From: Ricinus communis
Taxonomy: Eukaryota; Streptophyta; Magnoliopsida; Malpighiales; Euphorbiaceae
Assembly (NCBI RefSeq): GCF_019578655.1
Contig: NC_063262.1
Location: forward strand, 14,577,582-14,641,581
DNA length: 64,000 nt
Direction of reading: 5' to 3'
In this document: one piece after another, positions 31,535 to 43,089 of the stretch
How the letters are laid out: every line of letters begins with the position of its first letter
Position numbering within the stretch: position 1 is the first letter of the stretch
Translations under genes and position numbers: made by a program
The notes under the pieces: model-generated
Database searches by the model: none
Told to the model about the DNA's origin: nothing
The model's input: the letters and a program-made list of their open reading frames with translations, nothing else

Positions 31535-32815
31535 AACCTTTACTTAGTAGTTCCTCAACTTGGCGTTGCAGCTCTTTGGTCTCCTCCGGATTGACTCTAT
31601 AGGCTGGTCTATTTGGAATGGATGACCCCGGCACAAAGTCAATTTGGTGCTCTATCCCCCTTAGTGGTGGCAACCCACTAGGTAACTCCTCGGGAAACAC
31701 ATCGTCATATTCCTGCAAAACACTTACAAACACACTAGGAAGAGAAGAGTTAAGATTATTAGTGTTAAATAAAGTCTCCTTGTACATAAGTACAAGTACT
31801 TGCCTATTTTCACTCAAAGCCTTTCTCATGTCTCGCTCTCTAACTAAGAAACTCACTTTTTTCTCGCTTGCCTCCCCTTTTTCTTGCGCCTTACTCGTTC
31901 TTTTGCTCACATTCTTGCGCAAACCCTCGCTAAACTCTCCTTTTACCACTCGTTGCTCTCCCCCCTCATTATTTTCCACACAACTCCCCTTTTGCTTGTG
32001 CACCTTTTCTTTTTCATATGCACTCTCACACTTTCTTTTTTCTTTCTCATATGCTTCCATTCGGTCCTTCACAACTTTTTGTAATTCACAAACTTCTTTA
32101 GGACTTAATGGTGCCAAAACATACGGTTTTCCATCCATTACAAGAGAATATGCATTGGTTCGACCATTATGAATTACAGATCTATCATATAACCATGGTC
32201 TACCTAGCAACATATGACATGCTTGCATGGGAACAACATCACATAATACCTCATCATTATACTTCTTTACACTAAATGCAATCCGTACTTGCTTAGTAAC
32301 TCTAATCCCACTTTGATCATTAAGCCATTGCAAGGTGTATGGCTTGGGATGCTTAATAGTTGGAAGTCTTTCTTCACCAACAACACAATAAAGAAGACAC
32401 TGTCTCAACAACCATCACTCCCTGGAAAACCTTCCATGGCCGCTTTGAAGAAATGCCTTTCACTATCAAACATGCTCTACTTCATAAGGGGATTAGCATC
32501 GTGGTTTTGTACTTTACATGTAGTATGGAATATGTTTTCCCTTTGAGCGTCATCATCAATAGGTTGTAGATTAAGAGCTCTAAAAGTTATAAGTACATTA
32601 CTAACCTCACCCAATTGCACATCATCACATTCTTCCAACTCAGGCATGTATAGGTAATCCTCCTCACCTGGTTCGGATTCTTCATCACTCTCAAAGACCA
32701 CTTCACCACCTCGAATTGCCATGGTTCGCTTGTTTGGACATTGGGAAGATATATGTCCATACCCCAAACACTTGAAGCATTGCACTTTCTTTGATTTGAG
32801 GTCACTTTGCGTCAT
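31491..32815 (-). pseudogene. gypsy-1 zinc knuckle, protease and linker, interrupted
   Basis: Frame 32477-32815 carries the CCHC knuckle CFKCLGYGHISSQC and an acidic stretch. Frame 31491-32411 carries the rest of protease (LLGRPWLYDRSVIHNGRTN) and a Lys/Glu-rich linker to RT. Between them the protease active-site segment found in gypsy-2 (about 47336-47407, D-G-G-S-C-T-N) is absent and 126 bp of EPRV sequence lie in its place. No protease can be made from this copy. Confidence 0.9.
32367..32492 (+). other. 126-bp EPRV patch replacing the gypsy-1 protease active site
   Basis: Identical, as far as I can read, to EPRV copy B 57643-57768 (the C-terminal tail of the polyprotein), antisense to gypsy-1. 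Copy A differs at several sites in this stretch. About 72 bases of native protease sequence are missing. Microhomologies of 2-3 bases (TCT, A/AT) are seen at the borders. Confidence 0.95.
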
Positions 32816-33564
32816 TGGTTTAGTGTTAACATCAACTTTAGGGGCTGGCTTGATGTCCTTTGATGCCTCACGACCCTTGTTAGGGGGCTGGTTGCTCCCT
32901 TTCCATGCGTTACTCCATTTTGAGCTAGGGGCAGCACTTCGCTCTTGGTTTTTAATTGCTTTTCCACCTTTATGGCCATGTGCAACATATCCTCCATCTC
33001 TACATAATGCTGCAATTCAATTATGTTAGCAATATCACGATTCAAACCATGCAAAAATCTTGCCATTGTGGCTTCCCTATCCTCATCTATATTGGCTCTA
33101 ATCATAGCTATCTCCATAGATTGCCAATACTCCTCAACACTCTTACTACCTTGTACTAGATTTTGTAACTTGTTGTACAAATCCCTTTGGTAGTGCGATG
33201 GCACAAACCTTTTACGCATAATGCGTTTAACCTCATCCCATGAACCAACTTCGTGTTCCCCATGACGCCTACGACCACTCACCAATTGATCCCACCAAAT
33301 GGCAGCATAATCACAAAATTCAACAACAGCAAGTTTAACCTTTTTAGACTCACTATAGTTATGACATTCAAAAACCCTTTCAACCTTCTTTTCCCACTCC
33401 AAATAAACTTCAGGGTCACTCTTACCATGAAAAGATGGTATTTTCATCTTAATGCTACCCAAATTAGTGTCATCTTGTTTTTGAAATTGTTTTGTCATAT
33501 GTTCTACTACATCTCTCAATGTATAAGCTAAATTTTCCAAAGTCAATGATGGTTCAGATGACAT
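32812..33564 (-). pseudogene. gypsy-1 Gag
   Basis: 250 residues from MSSEPSLTLENL, with the Retrotrans_gag-type core (VYLEWEKKVERVFECHNYSE, YAAIWWDQLVS, FVPSHYQRDLYNKLQNLVQG). Gag forms the virus-like particle. About 44 residues present in gypsy-2 after KQDD are missing here. Its C-terminal residues are frameshifted relative to the zinc-knuckle frame. Confidence 0.9.
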
Positions 33565-34182
33565 GGTTAAACCAAAAGACTAAGAAAAAAGGACGTGATC
33601 AAGTGTTATACTCTGGAGGCTTCTTATAGTTAAAGGCAAAAACAAGAAAAGATCACTCCCTCACGTGTTTCACTCACAAAGAATTGAATTCCTTATAGAA
33701 ATTAAATCAAATTGTTCTAGTAATCACAAGAACAAGTTTTTCACAACCTCTTAACGTTTATTAATTCTGAAGTTCAATAGAACACTCGTGAATCAATAAA
33801 ACGAATTATAAGCGTGTGAACAAAACAAGCTTACAACTAATCGAACAAGACTCAATTAACCCAAAAGAAAAGCTTTTTAAGAGAAAACAAACAAAATTAC
33901 CCAAATCAGAATTATAAGAATGAAGAACAGCTCCAATTAATTAGAAGGAATTGCGGAATGAATCAATCAAGAGTCAATTCTTCGAGAACTACCCAACACA
34001 AATGGTTAGGGTTAGTTTTCCGTTCCTTCCCTTTCTTTTTCTTTTTTTTTTTTTTGGAAATCTGCCTTGGTATGCGGGCAGCAATGAAAATAGTATACTT
34101 TTTTTTTTTTTAATAATGATGCGAACAGAAATTGAGAAGACAGACTCTTTAATTGAAAAAAAATGAACCAACTAACAAGTTT
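33565..34182 (-). other. gypsy-1 untranslated leader
   Basis: About 620 bases between PBS and gag start, with T-rich runs at 34040-34055 and 34098-34111. No ORF supported. Confidence 0.8.
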
Positions 34183-34195
34183 GGCTCTGATACCA
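34183..34195 (-). promoter_or_regulatory. gypsy-1 primer-binding site, tRNA-Met type
   Basis: Plus strand GGCTCTGATACCA, i.e. TGGTATCAGAGCC on the element strand, two bases from the LTR. Confidence 0.9.
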
Positions 34196-34197
34196 AA

Positions 34198-35084
34198 TGA
34201 TACGAACTCAAACCGGATACGTTCAAACACCAAGATAAGTAATGGTGAGAAAATCAAACTGATAAACGCTCTCCCTATTTAAGAGGAAGCACCCTTACCA
34301 ATAAGTTCGAATTTGTCGCCCCAAGATCTAACTTGAAAGTTTGCAATTGATTATGGAACTAACAAACTTAGCAATAGAACTACTAAGCCCTTTAGTTATA
34401 AATAGATGAAGAATGTTCAAACAACTCAAGAAACTAATAAAAAGTTAATTGATTGATCAAACATGTAGATGTGAAACTAAATCAAACAAGTTAATTTAAT
34501 CTCAAGAAATTCAATAAGGAACACCTTAAGGAATAAGAGTTAACAACTCAAATTAAACTTCATTCAGAAATGTATATTGATCTTATGTGCTTTAGCCGAA
34601 ATACATAGCTCTATTTATAGAGTTTTGAAATGATTCTAACCCTAAAAAGGACTAAGAGATAAGCAATAAAGAATCAAACCCTAAAAGACTTCTAATGTGC
34701 GGCTGCCTCCTTCTCTAAGCATAAGTGGTGGCTGCCCTAGGGTTAGGTGAGACCTCCAATGCTTCTAGAAACCCTAATGTGCGGCCCAATGCTTAGGGTG
34801 CGGCCCAATGCTTCTAGAAACCCTAATGTGCGGCCCAATGCTTCTAGAAACCCTAATGTGCGGCCCAATGCTTCTAGAAACCCTAGGAAAGCCTGTTGAC
34901 TTTGATCCCTGATCTTTGACCTTGACCTTGTTCCATGACCAGAAGTTTAAGCTTCATTAATAGCAATTAATGTCACTATCTTCAAGGCATTGTTATCTTC
35001 ATTAAAAGCACCATCATTAGCCATCTTCAAAACATGCTCCAAGTAAGAATTTAAGGCTTGCTTGAAGCATCTTTGGTTGCATCA
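34198..35084 (-). repeat. 5' LTR of gypsy-1
   Basis: 887 bp. Relative to the 3' LTR it has one more 30-bp minisatellite unit (four against three, about 34768-34890) and lacks about 67 bp near its outer end (around 35066). Otherwise nearly identical. Confidence 0.95.
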
Positions 35085-35677
35085 GTATCCCTCAGTGTCA
35101 TCAGAAATCTCGGCCCACATCTGCGGATATGACACACCAGGCGTGTGTATACAGTGACTGTAAACCTCTCCAGCTGCATCCTCCTCAGTCCACAAGCCTA
35201 AGTGTGCCCCAAACTGTTGTACACTCATCGTGAAAGTTTGCTTTGCTATTCTGAAACTGATCGCATCCGGTTGTTGGAAGTCCCGCAACTGGCTTTGTAG
35301 AAAGAAAGTGCTGGCAAACTCCACAGTCAACTCCCTATATGTTCAAGATATCGGCGGACTGCAGTTGCAAGTCCAACAGTCTCCAGTGCTGGCCAGTCTA
35401 TCCTACGCTCCTTTCCCAAATCTTTGTGCCTCATCGATTTATATCTCTGCTCAAAGGTGGGCTGCCCTTGGAAATGTAGGAATCGATGGCGCTGCGGTGG
35501 TCTAATTTGGCCTGAACTAGTCGGTGTAGCGCCTGACGATCGCGAGGAAGAGGAACCATCGGTCCGCCTCCTCTTGTAAACTCCTGATCCTCGTCTGTGG
35601 ACATGGTACCTAAAAAGGAAACTTTTAGTACTAAGGATCAACAAAATTCTGGCAGCATAACGGCATAAAATGAACAA
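35085..35677 (-). pseudogene. Extra ORF of Athila element, N-terminal half
   Basis: Frames 35327-35677 (116 aa) and 35082-35330 (82 aa). They start with a basic Ser-rich region (KRRRTDGSSSSRSSG), then a helical domain including FRIAKQTFTMSVQQFGAHLGLWTEE. The latter resembles the Athila ORF1 / plant transposon protein fold in which an 'F-x-L-G' block leads to a Gly-Leu-Tyr/Trp segment. The two frames overlap with a shift near 35328. Continues at 28182 after gypsy-1. Confidence 0.6.
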
Positions 35678-36769
35678 ACGAAACGATTTAACTCGATAAA
35701 ATTAAACTGCTCAATGTCCTGCAAAGAAAATTTAATCCACAACACTGCCAAGCAATGCTAACCAATTAAATTTGCAATTCATCCATATGGAGTTTACTTC
35801 GCCATAATCTATCACAAGGCAAACCAACATGCTAATGGCCGACAATAATAATAAAGAGAAAAATAAGGAATTAATCACAATCATAAATAATGGTGGAAAA
35901 TAAAAATGGAAAATATAAGCAAGTTAAGTATATAAACTACATTACAGAAAATAAAAGAAAATCAAGAAAAAACATGAATGTAAATGCATCCACCATATAA
36001 TAAAATAAGGAAATAAATAAAAAAAAATAAAAAAAGATAGAAAAAATTGAAACACAAATTCGAACACAAAGAAAACATAAATTTGAACTAATATCAAAAT
36101 AAAATAATGGAAAAATGAAGTTGGAGGATACTTACTTGACAAACATAATATCCAAAGCCTTCGAGATGAGAAATAAGAAATAAAAGAGTAAGAGAGGAGA
36201 GAATTGCTAAAACTAAGGGGAGAATAAAATTTTTGGAGATTTTGAAATGAAGTGGTATATATAGGCAGTGTACGGAACACGCCTGTGTTCACCAATAGTG
36301 GTCGTGTTAAGGAACACGGTCTGGATATATGGCCGTGTTAAGCGAATAAAAGCGTGCTGACTTACCACTTCTGAGAACGCGCCCGTGTTTCGGACACGGT
36401 CTTGTACACGGGAACGTGTTGTGGACACGGTCGGGCATAAATGCCCGTGTTTCCTACTATAAACGTGTTCATCTTAATTTGATTTTCTTCAATTAGAACA
36501 CGGACCGTGTTAACGAACACGGTCTCTAACACGCCCGTGTGGATCTCCAGAAAATGCAAAAGTTGCGATTCCCAGCACTTTCTCACTCTTTCTCACCTGC
36601 ATAACCAATAAGTCCTCAACTCATACACTCAAAATAAATAAAACTTACCAAAAACAAACTGTAAAATCTAATCAAACTAAGTTCACAACGAAAACTAAAG
36701 AATTAAAATGAAATTAAAAGAAACAAGCTTCTTTAAAGTCATAAGCTGGACTTTATTCTTTTCTTTGAA
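35678..36769 (-). other. Athila spacer with CACGG/CCGTG motif cluster
   Basis: About 1.1 kb between integrase and the extra ORF. 35900-36120 is A/T-rich low-complexity sequence. 36265-36545 contains many copies of ACACGG / CCGTGTT in alternating orientation, the same word that forms a cluster in the LTRs of both Athila-type elements here. No coding frame supported. Confidence 0.7.
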
Positions 36770-38421
36770 TCAGAAATGGAGCACCAAATTCACCCGCTGC
36801 TCCACATCCAGTGACCCTCCAAGGTGCTTTAACCTCTGCCCATTAACCTTGAAATTTCCCTTTTCTGGATGATGCACTTCAACCGCACCATAAGGGAAGA
36901 CTTGTGTCACTGTAAATGGCCCCGACCAACGACTCTTCAGCTTTCCTGGAAATAAACGGAGACGAGAGTTAAATAATAACACACTATCTCCTACGTTAAG
37001 TTCCTTCCAATTTTTCAATCGCTTGTCATGCCATTGTTTGGTCTTCGCCTTGTAGATTGTTGAATTTTCATAGGCTTGTTGACGCCACTCCTCTAGCTCA
37101 TTTATCTGCCACTGCCTTTGTCTACCTGTAGTATCCAAATCAAAGTTACATGATTTAAGTGCCCATAATGCTTTATGTTCTAGCTCCACAGGTAAATGAC
37201 AACCTTTTCCATACACAAGCCTAAAGGGAGTGAATCCTGTAGAAGTCCTATAGGCAGTTCTAAATGCCCATAAAGCATCATCTAGCTTTGTAGTCCAATC
37301 TTTCCTGCTGGCTCCTACAATCTTCTCTAAAATAGGCTTGAGTCCCCTATTAGTAACCTCTACTTGCCCACTCGTTTGTGGGTGATAAGGTGTGGAGAAT
37401 CGCTGAGATACTCCATATCTTTTCAGCACTTTCTCAAGTTGAGAATTACAGAAATGGGTTCCTCTATCACTAATTAATGCTCGAGGTGTTCCAAACCTAG
37501 AAAATAATCTCTTAAGGAACCTCACAACTACCATAGCATGGCTTGTGCCTCAGGCCATTATATACTTACATCCATACGAAGAAGGAAAAGGACCCATAAA
37601 ATCAATGCCCCAAACATCAAAAATTTCCAACACTTGTATACTATGTTGGGGCATTTCATCTCGGGCAGAAATATTACCTGACCGTTGGCATGCATCACAA
37701 ACCTGGACATAAGCTCGTGCATCCTGGAAGATAGTCGGCCAATAAAAACCAGCATCCATAACCTTCCTGGCCGTATGATTTGCGGCTTGGTGTCCACCAA
37801 CCGGTCCCTCATGACAATGCTTGAGAATTTGAATGATCTCCTCCCCATATACACACCTCCTGATAATTTGATCTGCACAAATTCTAAACAAGAAGGGGTC
37901 GTCCCAAATGTAATACTTCAAGTCAGCAAAGAATTTCTTCTTTTGCTGGCCCGTCATACCCTTTGGGAGTACCCTTGCAGCCAAATAATTTGCATAATCA
38001 GAAAACCAAGGAATATCATTTGCCACCTGCATTGAGCATAAGTGCTCATCCGGAAAGAAGTCATCGATCTCTTGCTCATTAAGCTCCTCCAAGTGCGGGT
38101 TCTCTAATCGAGAAAGATGGTCTGCTGCAAGATTTTCAGCTCCTCGTTTGTCCTTAATTTCCAAGTCAAATTCCTGTAATAGAAGAACCCAATGAATCAA
38201 TATTGGCTTAGAATCATGCTTTGAAAATAAATACCTTAAAGCAGAATGATCCGTGTAGACAATTGTCTTTGACAGCACAAGGTAGGAACGGAATTTGTCA
38301 AAAGCAAACACGACAGCTAGGAGCTCCTTCTCTGTGGTTGTATAGTGTTCTTGGGCGTTCGTAAGCGTCTTGCTAGCGTAGTAAATAGGTTGGAATTTCT
38401 TCTCCTTGCGCTAGCCTAAAA
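36770..38421 (-). pseudogene. Athila RNase H C-terminus and integrase
   Basis: Frames 37550-38311 (253 aa) and 36770-37534 (254 aa). First frame: RNase H end ([14 protein letters not shown] and [11 protein letters not shown]), the integrase zinc region ([25 protein letters not shown]) and the first catalytic Asp in [10 protein letters not shown]. Second: SDRGTHFCN with the second Asp, GQVEVTNRGLKPILEK with the Glu, and the C-terminal VLLFNSRLRLFPGKLKSRW block. One or more stops separate them near 37535-37549, and another stop near 38412 lies just inside the junction with the 38427 insertion. Clearly Athila/Tat type and inactive. Confidence 0.9.
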
Positions 38422-38426
38422 CAGCT

Positions 38427-39835
38427 TGATGGGTTGCTAATCGTGTTAGCTACAATTTAAGGCAGTGTACCTATCGATGCAGTCTAGCACTAATGGCGAG
38501 TATCAAGGTCGTATTCCTCGGGAAAGTGAAAGTCCAGAGTTACTCCTTTGTTCTTTGTTATATTAACCTAAAATGGATAATGAATAATTTCTAAACTAAC
38601 TATTAACTACAAGCTAAGTTCCGAGGGAGATGCAGGAGTAATTGATAAATGAAATAATCAAGACAAGAAGACAAACCCAAAGGGAATCTAAACTAGTTGG
38701 CAACCGAACAAAAGATAAAGGATCGGTGAGTCTAATTATGCTACCCGTGGACGAATTCTTAACCGAATTCGGTTTCTCTCTCTGGATAACCGAATTCCTA
38801 AACCTAATAACCTAAAGTTGGAATCTCTTCCTAACGATTGATTCTTAAATTAGCATTAAGCTTTAATCCGCCTCTATTAAGCTTTGTTAATTCTTAATCC
38901 GGCTAGTTAATTATCCTTATCTTTAAGCGATTATTAACCAGTTCTTGTTATTCAAAATTCCAATTGCCAAACAGATTTCTCAATCTCATAAAGCAATCTA
39001 AACATCACAATTCACAATCCAACAATATAATATCAAGCCAACATAGTAAAGAAATCCCAATGGATCAAATCAGTCTAGCTAAACATGTTCATGTTTAAAA
39101 CAATCTAGGAAATCAATTACAATGAAAGAATAATATGTACACCCTTTTCTCTCGAATTGGATGAACAGCTCCAAATCTGGATCTACACTTTGATTAATCT
39201 CCCAAACTGCCTCTTGAATTGCTTCCACTACGGTTTTGCACTCGGAACCTTGTGATTCCGGGATTCTTACTCCCCGCAACTCTCTCTCGCATTCAATACT
39301 GTGCAGAAACCGAACCAGCCGCTAGGGCTCTATGTCACTCTTTTTCCTCTCTCCTTTTCTAAGAAAAATTCATTTTTCTTATATATTTAACTCAGCACGG
39401 CCGAAGTCCAGGCTGTGCTGAAACTGTGGATCTCACCAAGTAGGGTTTCACCACGGCCGTGTTTCTCCCCATGTTGGCCACCACGGGCCGTGTTTCTACC
39501 CGTGTTGGCCACCACGGGCCGTGCTGAAGGCTGTGGTGGCTATGGAAACCGTGCCCAAAGTGCAAATTTCAAGAATCAAAGCCAATGGTTGAGCACGGCC
39601 AGAGTCCAGGCCGTGCTCAATGTATGCATTGCGGGCTCTTGTCCGATATTGATGAATTCTCGTCCGTTTCCACACGTATTGATCTATAATTGCTTAAACA
39701 CCGATGACGGTCCTATAAATGTTCCTGAAATGCAAAAGAACACAAAACACGGGTGATCTGGGAATAAAAGCACAATAATTGCTAAGAACATACGCAATAA
39801 TATGCAAGCAAATATGTGTAAAACTATGCTCATCA
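38427..39835 (-). repeat. 3' LTR of gag-only Athila-type element
   Basis: 1409 bp, TGATGGGTTGC...GCTCATCA on plus. CACGGCCGTG-type palindromes cluster at about 39398-39612. Adjacent PPT block on its right. Confidence 0.95.
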
Positions 39836-39876
39836 AATTACCCCACACTTAAGCTATTGCTTGTCCTCAAGCAATT
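39836..39876 (-). promoter_or_regulatory. PPT region of gag-only Athila-type element
   Basis: On the minus strand a GAGGACAAGCAATAGCTT block followed by AAGTGTGGGG and the LTR start. Plus-strand priming site. Confidence 0.8.
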
Positions 39877-41717
39877 AACAACTCACCCCATAAAACTACA
39901 GTTAGCAATTCCTTACAGTTTATGCCCCTAGTCCACAACAGATAGTATTCAACACATCTCAAAGGATACTCAATCATAAATCAAATTGCAAATCATTAAC
40001 ACAGAATGGAAATAATATTAATGCATGAGTAACTTAAATGATAACTCAACACAAACATCATGAACCAATGCCTCACAGGGATCACTCAAGTCGCTCAAAG
40101 TGTATATTAGGTAAATAACAAATCCCTCAAAGCAAATGCACAAGACCCGCTCACCATAAGCTTGCTCATAAATCATATCTTCGCTACTGTGAATAAGTAA
40201 ATACCAAAATCAAAGGGTCTTTACCAAGGTTGTAATGGGGCTAGGATAAAGGTACGGAGATTTGGACAAAAGTATGAAAATGCTAGAATTCGTGCGATAA
40301 ACAATAGTATATGCTCAAAGGATTAAATGCCTAAGATCACAAAAAGAATCATTCACTAAAATCCCTACTTCATAGAATAACGCTCGCAAATACTCTAAAT
40401 CCAATAAAAAGATAAATAGTTAAAGAGATTTGTTTATTATATTTTTTTTTTCTTCTTCTTCTTTTTTTTTCTTTTTTTTTTTAAAGAAATGAACTAGCAG
40501 CTTATTAGCGACCGCTGCATACAACTCGAATAAACATAAAGAATAATAAATACAAATTGGATCAAAGGGAGCATTTAAAATATCAAAAAGATTTAGTGAA
40601 TTTACCAACATAGCAACTAGAATTTTAATCCCACATAAAGTTGAACAAATCACAGAAAGAAATTCCAGCATAAGGGTGAAGGAAAGATAAATGTAAAGAA
40701 TTGTATAATTGAAGTGTATAGGTGTAGATTATGAAGAAAAGGTTAAGGCTCAAAAACTGGCTAACTAATGGAAACATAAGGTGATAGGCTTTTTGGTCAA
40801 ATGTGGTGAATCCTAAATCGCCCAAATCATCTCATGGTATTCACAATATTCATCTAACTTCAACACGCATTACAAAGCAAGTTCTAGAAGCAAAGTTAAG
40901 TACAATGCACACTCAAACAAGGAATATAAAGAGCATAAGTATAATGGATGCTCAACTGGCTCAAAATCTCACTTTCAGGTGTGGTATTAGGTGCAGTTAG
41001 TTCGCAACATCATTAATTGAATCATTACTTAAGAAACACATGCATATGATATTGTCAACGTTCTAAGTTAAAATTCGACAATTCGAAAAACAATTAAATA
41101 ACACCGGTTTAACCCGGCAGGGTTGATGTGTAAAACACCATAAATTGTTTTCCAAGGACAATGAACAACAAAGAAAAGTAACTACAATTCTATAAATCAA
41201 GTCATCAATCAGCTCAAAAATAGCATACTCAAGTGCATAAAAACACAGTGTCCTAACATCCCCTAAAAATACACAACACCTAGCCATAGCAATTTCAGAT
41301 ATATTAAAAATCCATATGAGAGATTAAGGTTTATCCATAAGCACCCCACACTTGAAGAACACACTGTCCTCAGTGTAAAATGTTATGGATACCCCGCATG
41401 GAATGCTCAACTAAGAGAACAAAGGCAATACAATCCAAGTGCATGACATGTATGAAAAATAAAGTAAATAAATGCAGAAAAATAAAAAGATCTAGGGGCT
41501 GATCATCCATCGAGGCTGATGTTGTGGAAATTCAGTGCCTCCTCGGTAGAATCTGAAAATAATAAAATAAAGAAATAAAATCGAAATTGAAAATATGAAA
41601 ACTAAAACTAATAAAATGTTTCAAAACAAAAGGTTAAAATATTAAAGATTAAAGATAAAGTTTAGGGTGCCTCCCAAAAGCGCTTCTTTTTGATGTGATG
41701 AGTCTTCTTAGCTGGAC
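39877..41717 (-). other. Non-coding internal region of gag-only element
   Basis: 1.84 kb without a supported frame. It contains a pyrimidine tract at 40441-40482 (polypurine on the element strand) and a second PPT-like block at 41343-41380. Both are also present in the host Athila element at 26309-26341 and 27083-27120. Confidence 0.7.
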
Positions 41718-42893
41718 TTATGGTGAAAAGCAAACGTTGAGGATTGGCGACCATCCATCCTTCTTCCAAGCAAATGGCTTCAAATATCCGCTTAGAGGGA
41801 TAATCGTCAACTTCCTCTTCCCGACAGTCAAGCAAGCTGCCAGTATGATGGGCAAAACTCGCTCCTCATATATTTGCACGTAGTCATGATGCTCTAGGGG
41901 CTCTTCCAATTTGAAAGCTAGAGTTTCAACAATTGGAAGGATCGACGGTTGGGCAATTTCTTCAGGAGTGTTGATGGTTTTCTTCAGTCCTTGGCTTGGT
42001 TCACTTGCTAGGAGAAACTCGAGCTCCTCCAAGACTTCTTCATTGGATAACTCGTGCTCATCTTCCATCATCGAAGGGACTTGTGGAAAATCTACCAACA
42101 ATTCCTCTAACTGCAACTCAACATCATCAACTGTACATTCCAGTTGGTAGTCTTTCAGAGGGATTATGTTTGCCTCTTCCTTTTCTGGTTCCATCTCCAT
42201 GTTCAAGAAATCGTCCTGCACAGAAGCATTATCGTCAAACATAGTAGATAAACCAGAAAAATTCTCACCTGAACGCAAAGTGATGGCGCTCAAATGCTCC
42301 TCGGATTCAGTAGCGTTTAATGGAGTTCCCCATTGTTCTGCCGCTAGTAACTGAAAGATCAAGCCTACTTGATGCTCTATGTTCTTAATTGAGGCTTGTT
42401 GACCTTTAAGTACCCTCTCTGTTTGTTGGAATCTTTCCTCAATACTTGTTATGAACCTCATCATCAGCTCCTCTGACACTAACTCTTCATCTTGAGTTGA
42501 AGGTGCAAGATTAGGCTGCTGATGTAGTTGCTGAATTCCTAGTGGTTCTTGGCCATCTAAGCTCCATCCAAAGGGTGAATGAGTGCTCCACTCTTGATTG
42601 TAGGTGCTTCCATACGAGTCATTTGGCCAACTTCCCGTATAATTCACCTGTTCACAGTTATAAGAACAATGAGCAACATCACTATACAATGGACAATCAT
42701 TACACACATGTAAACCACAACAAAATTCACAAAAGACTTGAGATGAAAGGATAGGAGAAGAGAGTTGATCGGTAGCCCTGCAAAACGATTCCACTCGAGC
42801 ATCTAAAGATGCTCGGGCATCCCAATTTTTAACACTCTCTTGGTTCCTGATCCCATTTTCCAATGTGTCATACAAAGAGTTTGAATTTAGCAT
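41718..42893 (-). CDS. Gag-like ORF of gag-only Athila-type element (391 aa)
   Basis: An uninterrupted 391-residue frame. A Cys/His cluster (CEFCCGLHVCNDC, residues about 54-66) matches the knuckle position of Athila Gag (CEFCGGPHYSANC at 60054-60713). A helical segment around residues 145-185 is followed by HLSAITLRSGENF, the Athila-typical ITLRSG motif. Then comes an acidic Glu-rich stretch and a C-terminal part resembling the pre-RT linker (VLPIILAACL). The N-terminal Retrotrans_gag domain is missing. So it is a shortened Gag-protease linker, possibly still producing a particle protein or an RNA-binding protein. Confidence 0.75.
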   Translation of the reverse strand: MLNSNSLYDTLENGIRNQESVKNWDARASLDARVESFCRATDQLSSPILSSQVFCEFCCGLHVCNDCPLYSDVAHCSYNCEQVNYTGSWPNDSYGSTYNQEWSTHSPFGWSLDGQEPLGIQQLHQQPNLAPSTQDEELVSEELMMRFITSIEERFQQTERVLKGQQASIKNIEHQVGLIFQLLAAEQWGTPLNATESEEHLSAITLRSGENFSGLSTMFDDNASVQDDFLNMEMEPEKEEANIIPLKDYQLECTVDDVELQLEELLVDFPQVPSMMEDEHELSNEEVLEELEFLLASEPSQGLKKTINTPEEIAQPSILPIVETLAFKLEEPLEHHDYVQIYEERVLPIILAACLTVGKRKLTIIPLSGYLKPFAWKKDGWSPILNVCFSP

Positions 42894-43066
42894 TGAACCT
42901 CCTTATCATTCACTATTTGAATCATAAACTTCAACTAAAAAAATATGTACAAATAAAATAAAATAATTAAACAAATAAAAATAAAAATCATAAAATAATA
43001 AGAAAGAAAAGAAAAAAAAATGGCTAAATTAACAAATAGCAAATTTCACTCTAGTTTTCAAACATT

Positions 43067-43083
43067 CCCCGGCAATGGCGCCA
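43067..43083 (-). promoter_or_regulatory. Primer-binding site, tRNA-Asp type
   Basis: Plus strand CCCCGGCAATGGCGCCA, one base different from the 3' end of plant tRNA-Asp(GUC). This is the PBS class used by Athila/Tat elements. It lies six bases from the LTR. Confidence 0.85.
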
Positions 43084-43089
43084 AAAACT

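Larger units (their letters stand above)
28183..35084 (-). mobile_element. gypsy-1: Ty3/gypsy (CRM-like) element, TSD GTATC
   Basis: 6902 bp with both LTRs, tRNA-Met PBS, gag, protease, RT, RNase H, integrase and PPT. TSDs GTATC lie at 28178-28182 and 35085-35089. It is inserted in the extra ORF of the host Athila element. It is nearly identical to gypsy-2 but has its own gag deletion (about 130 bp), a deletion in its 5' LTR, a premature stop near 30569 and a 126-bp EPRV patch replacing the protease active site. Two defects are shared with gypsy-2 (see 48911 and 49935). Defective. Confidence 0.95.

Noticed and set aside
36265..36545. CRISPR-like array from the regularly spaced CACGG/CCGTG words
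   Set aside because: Word spacing is irregular, words alternate orientation and the host is a plant; these are degenerate palindromes also present in the LTRs.
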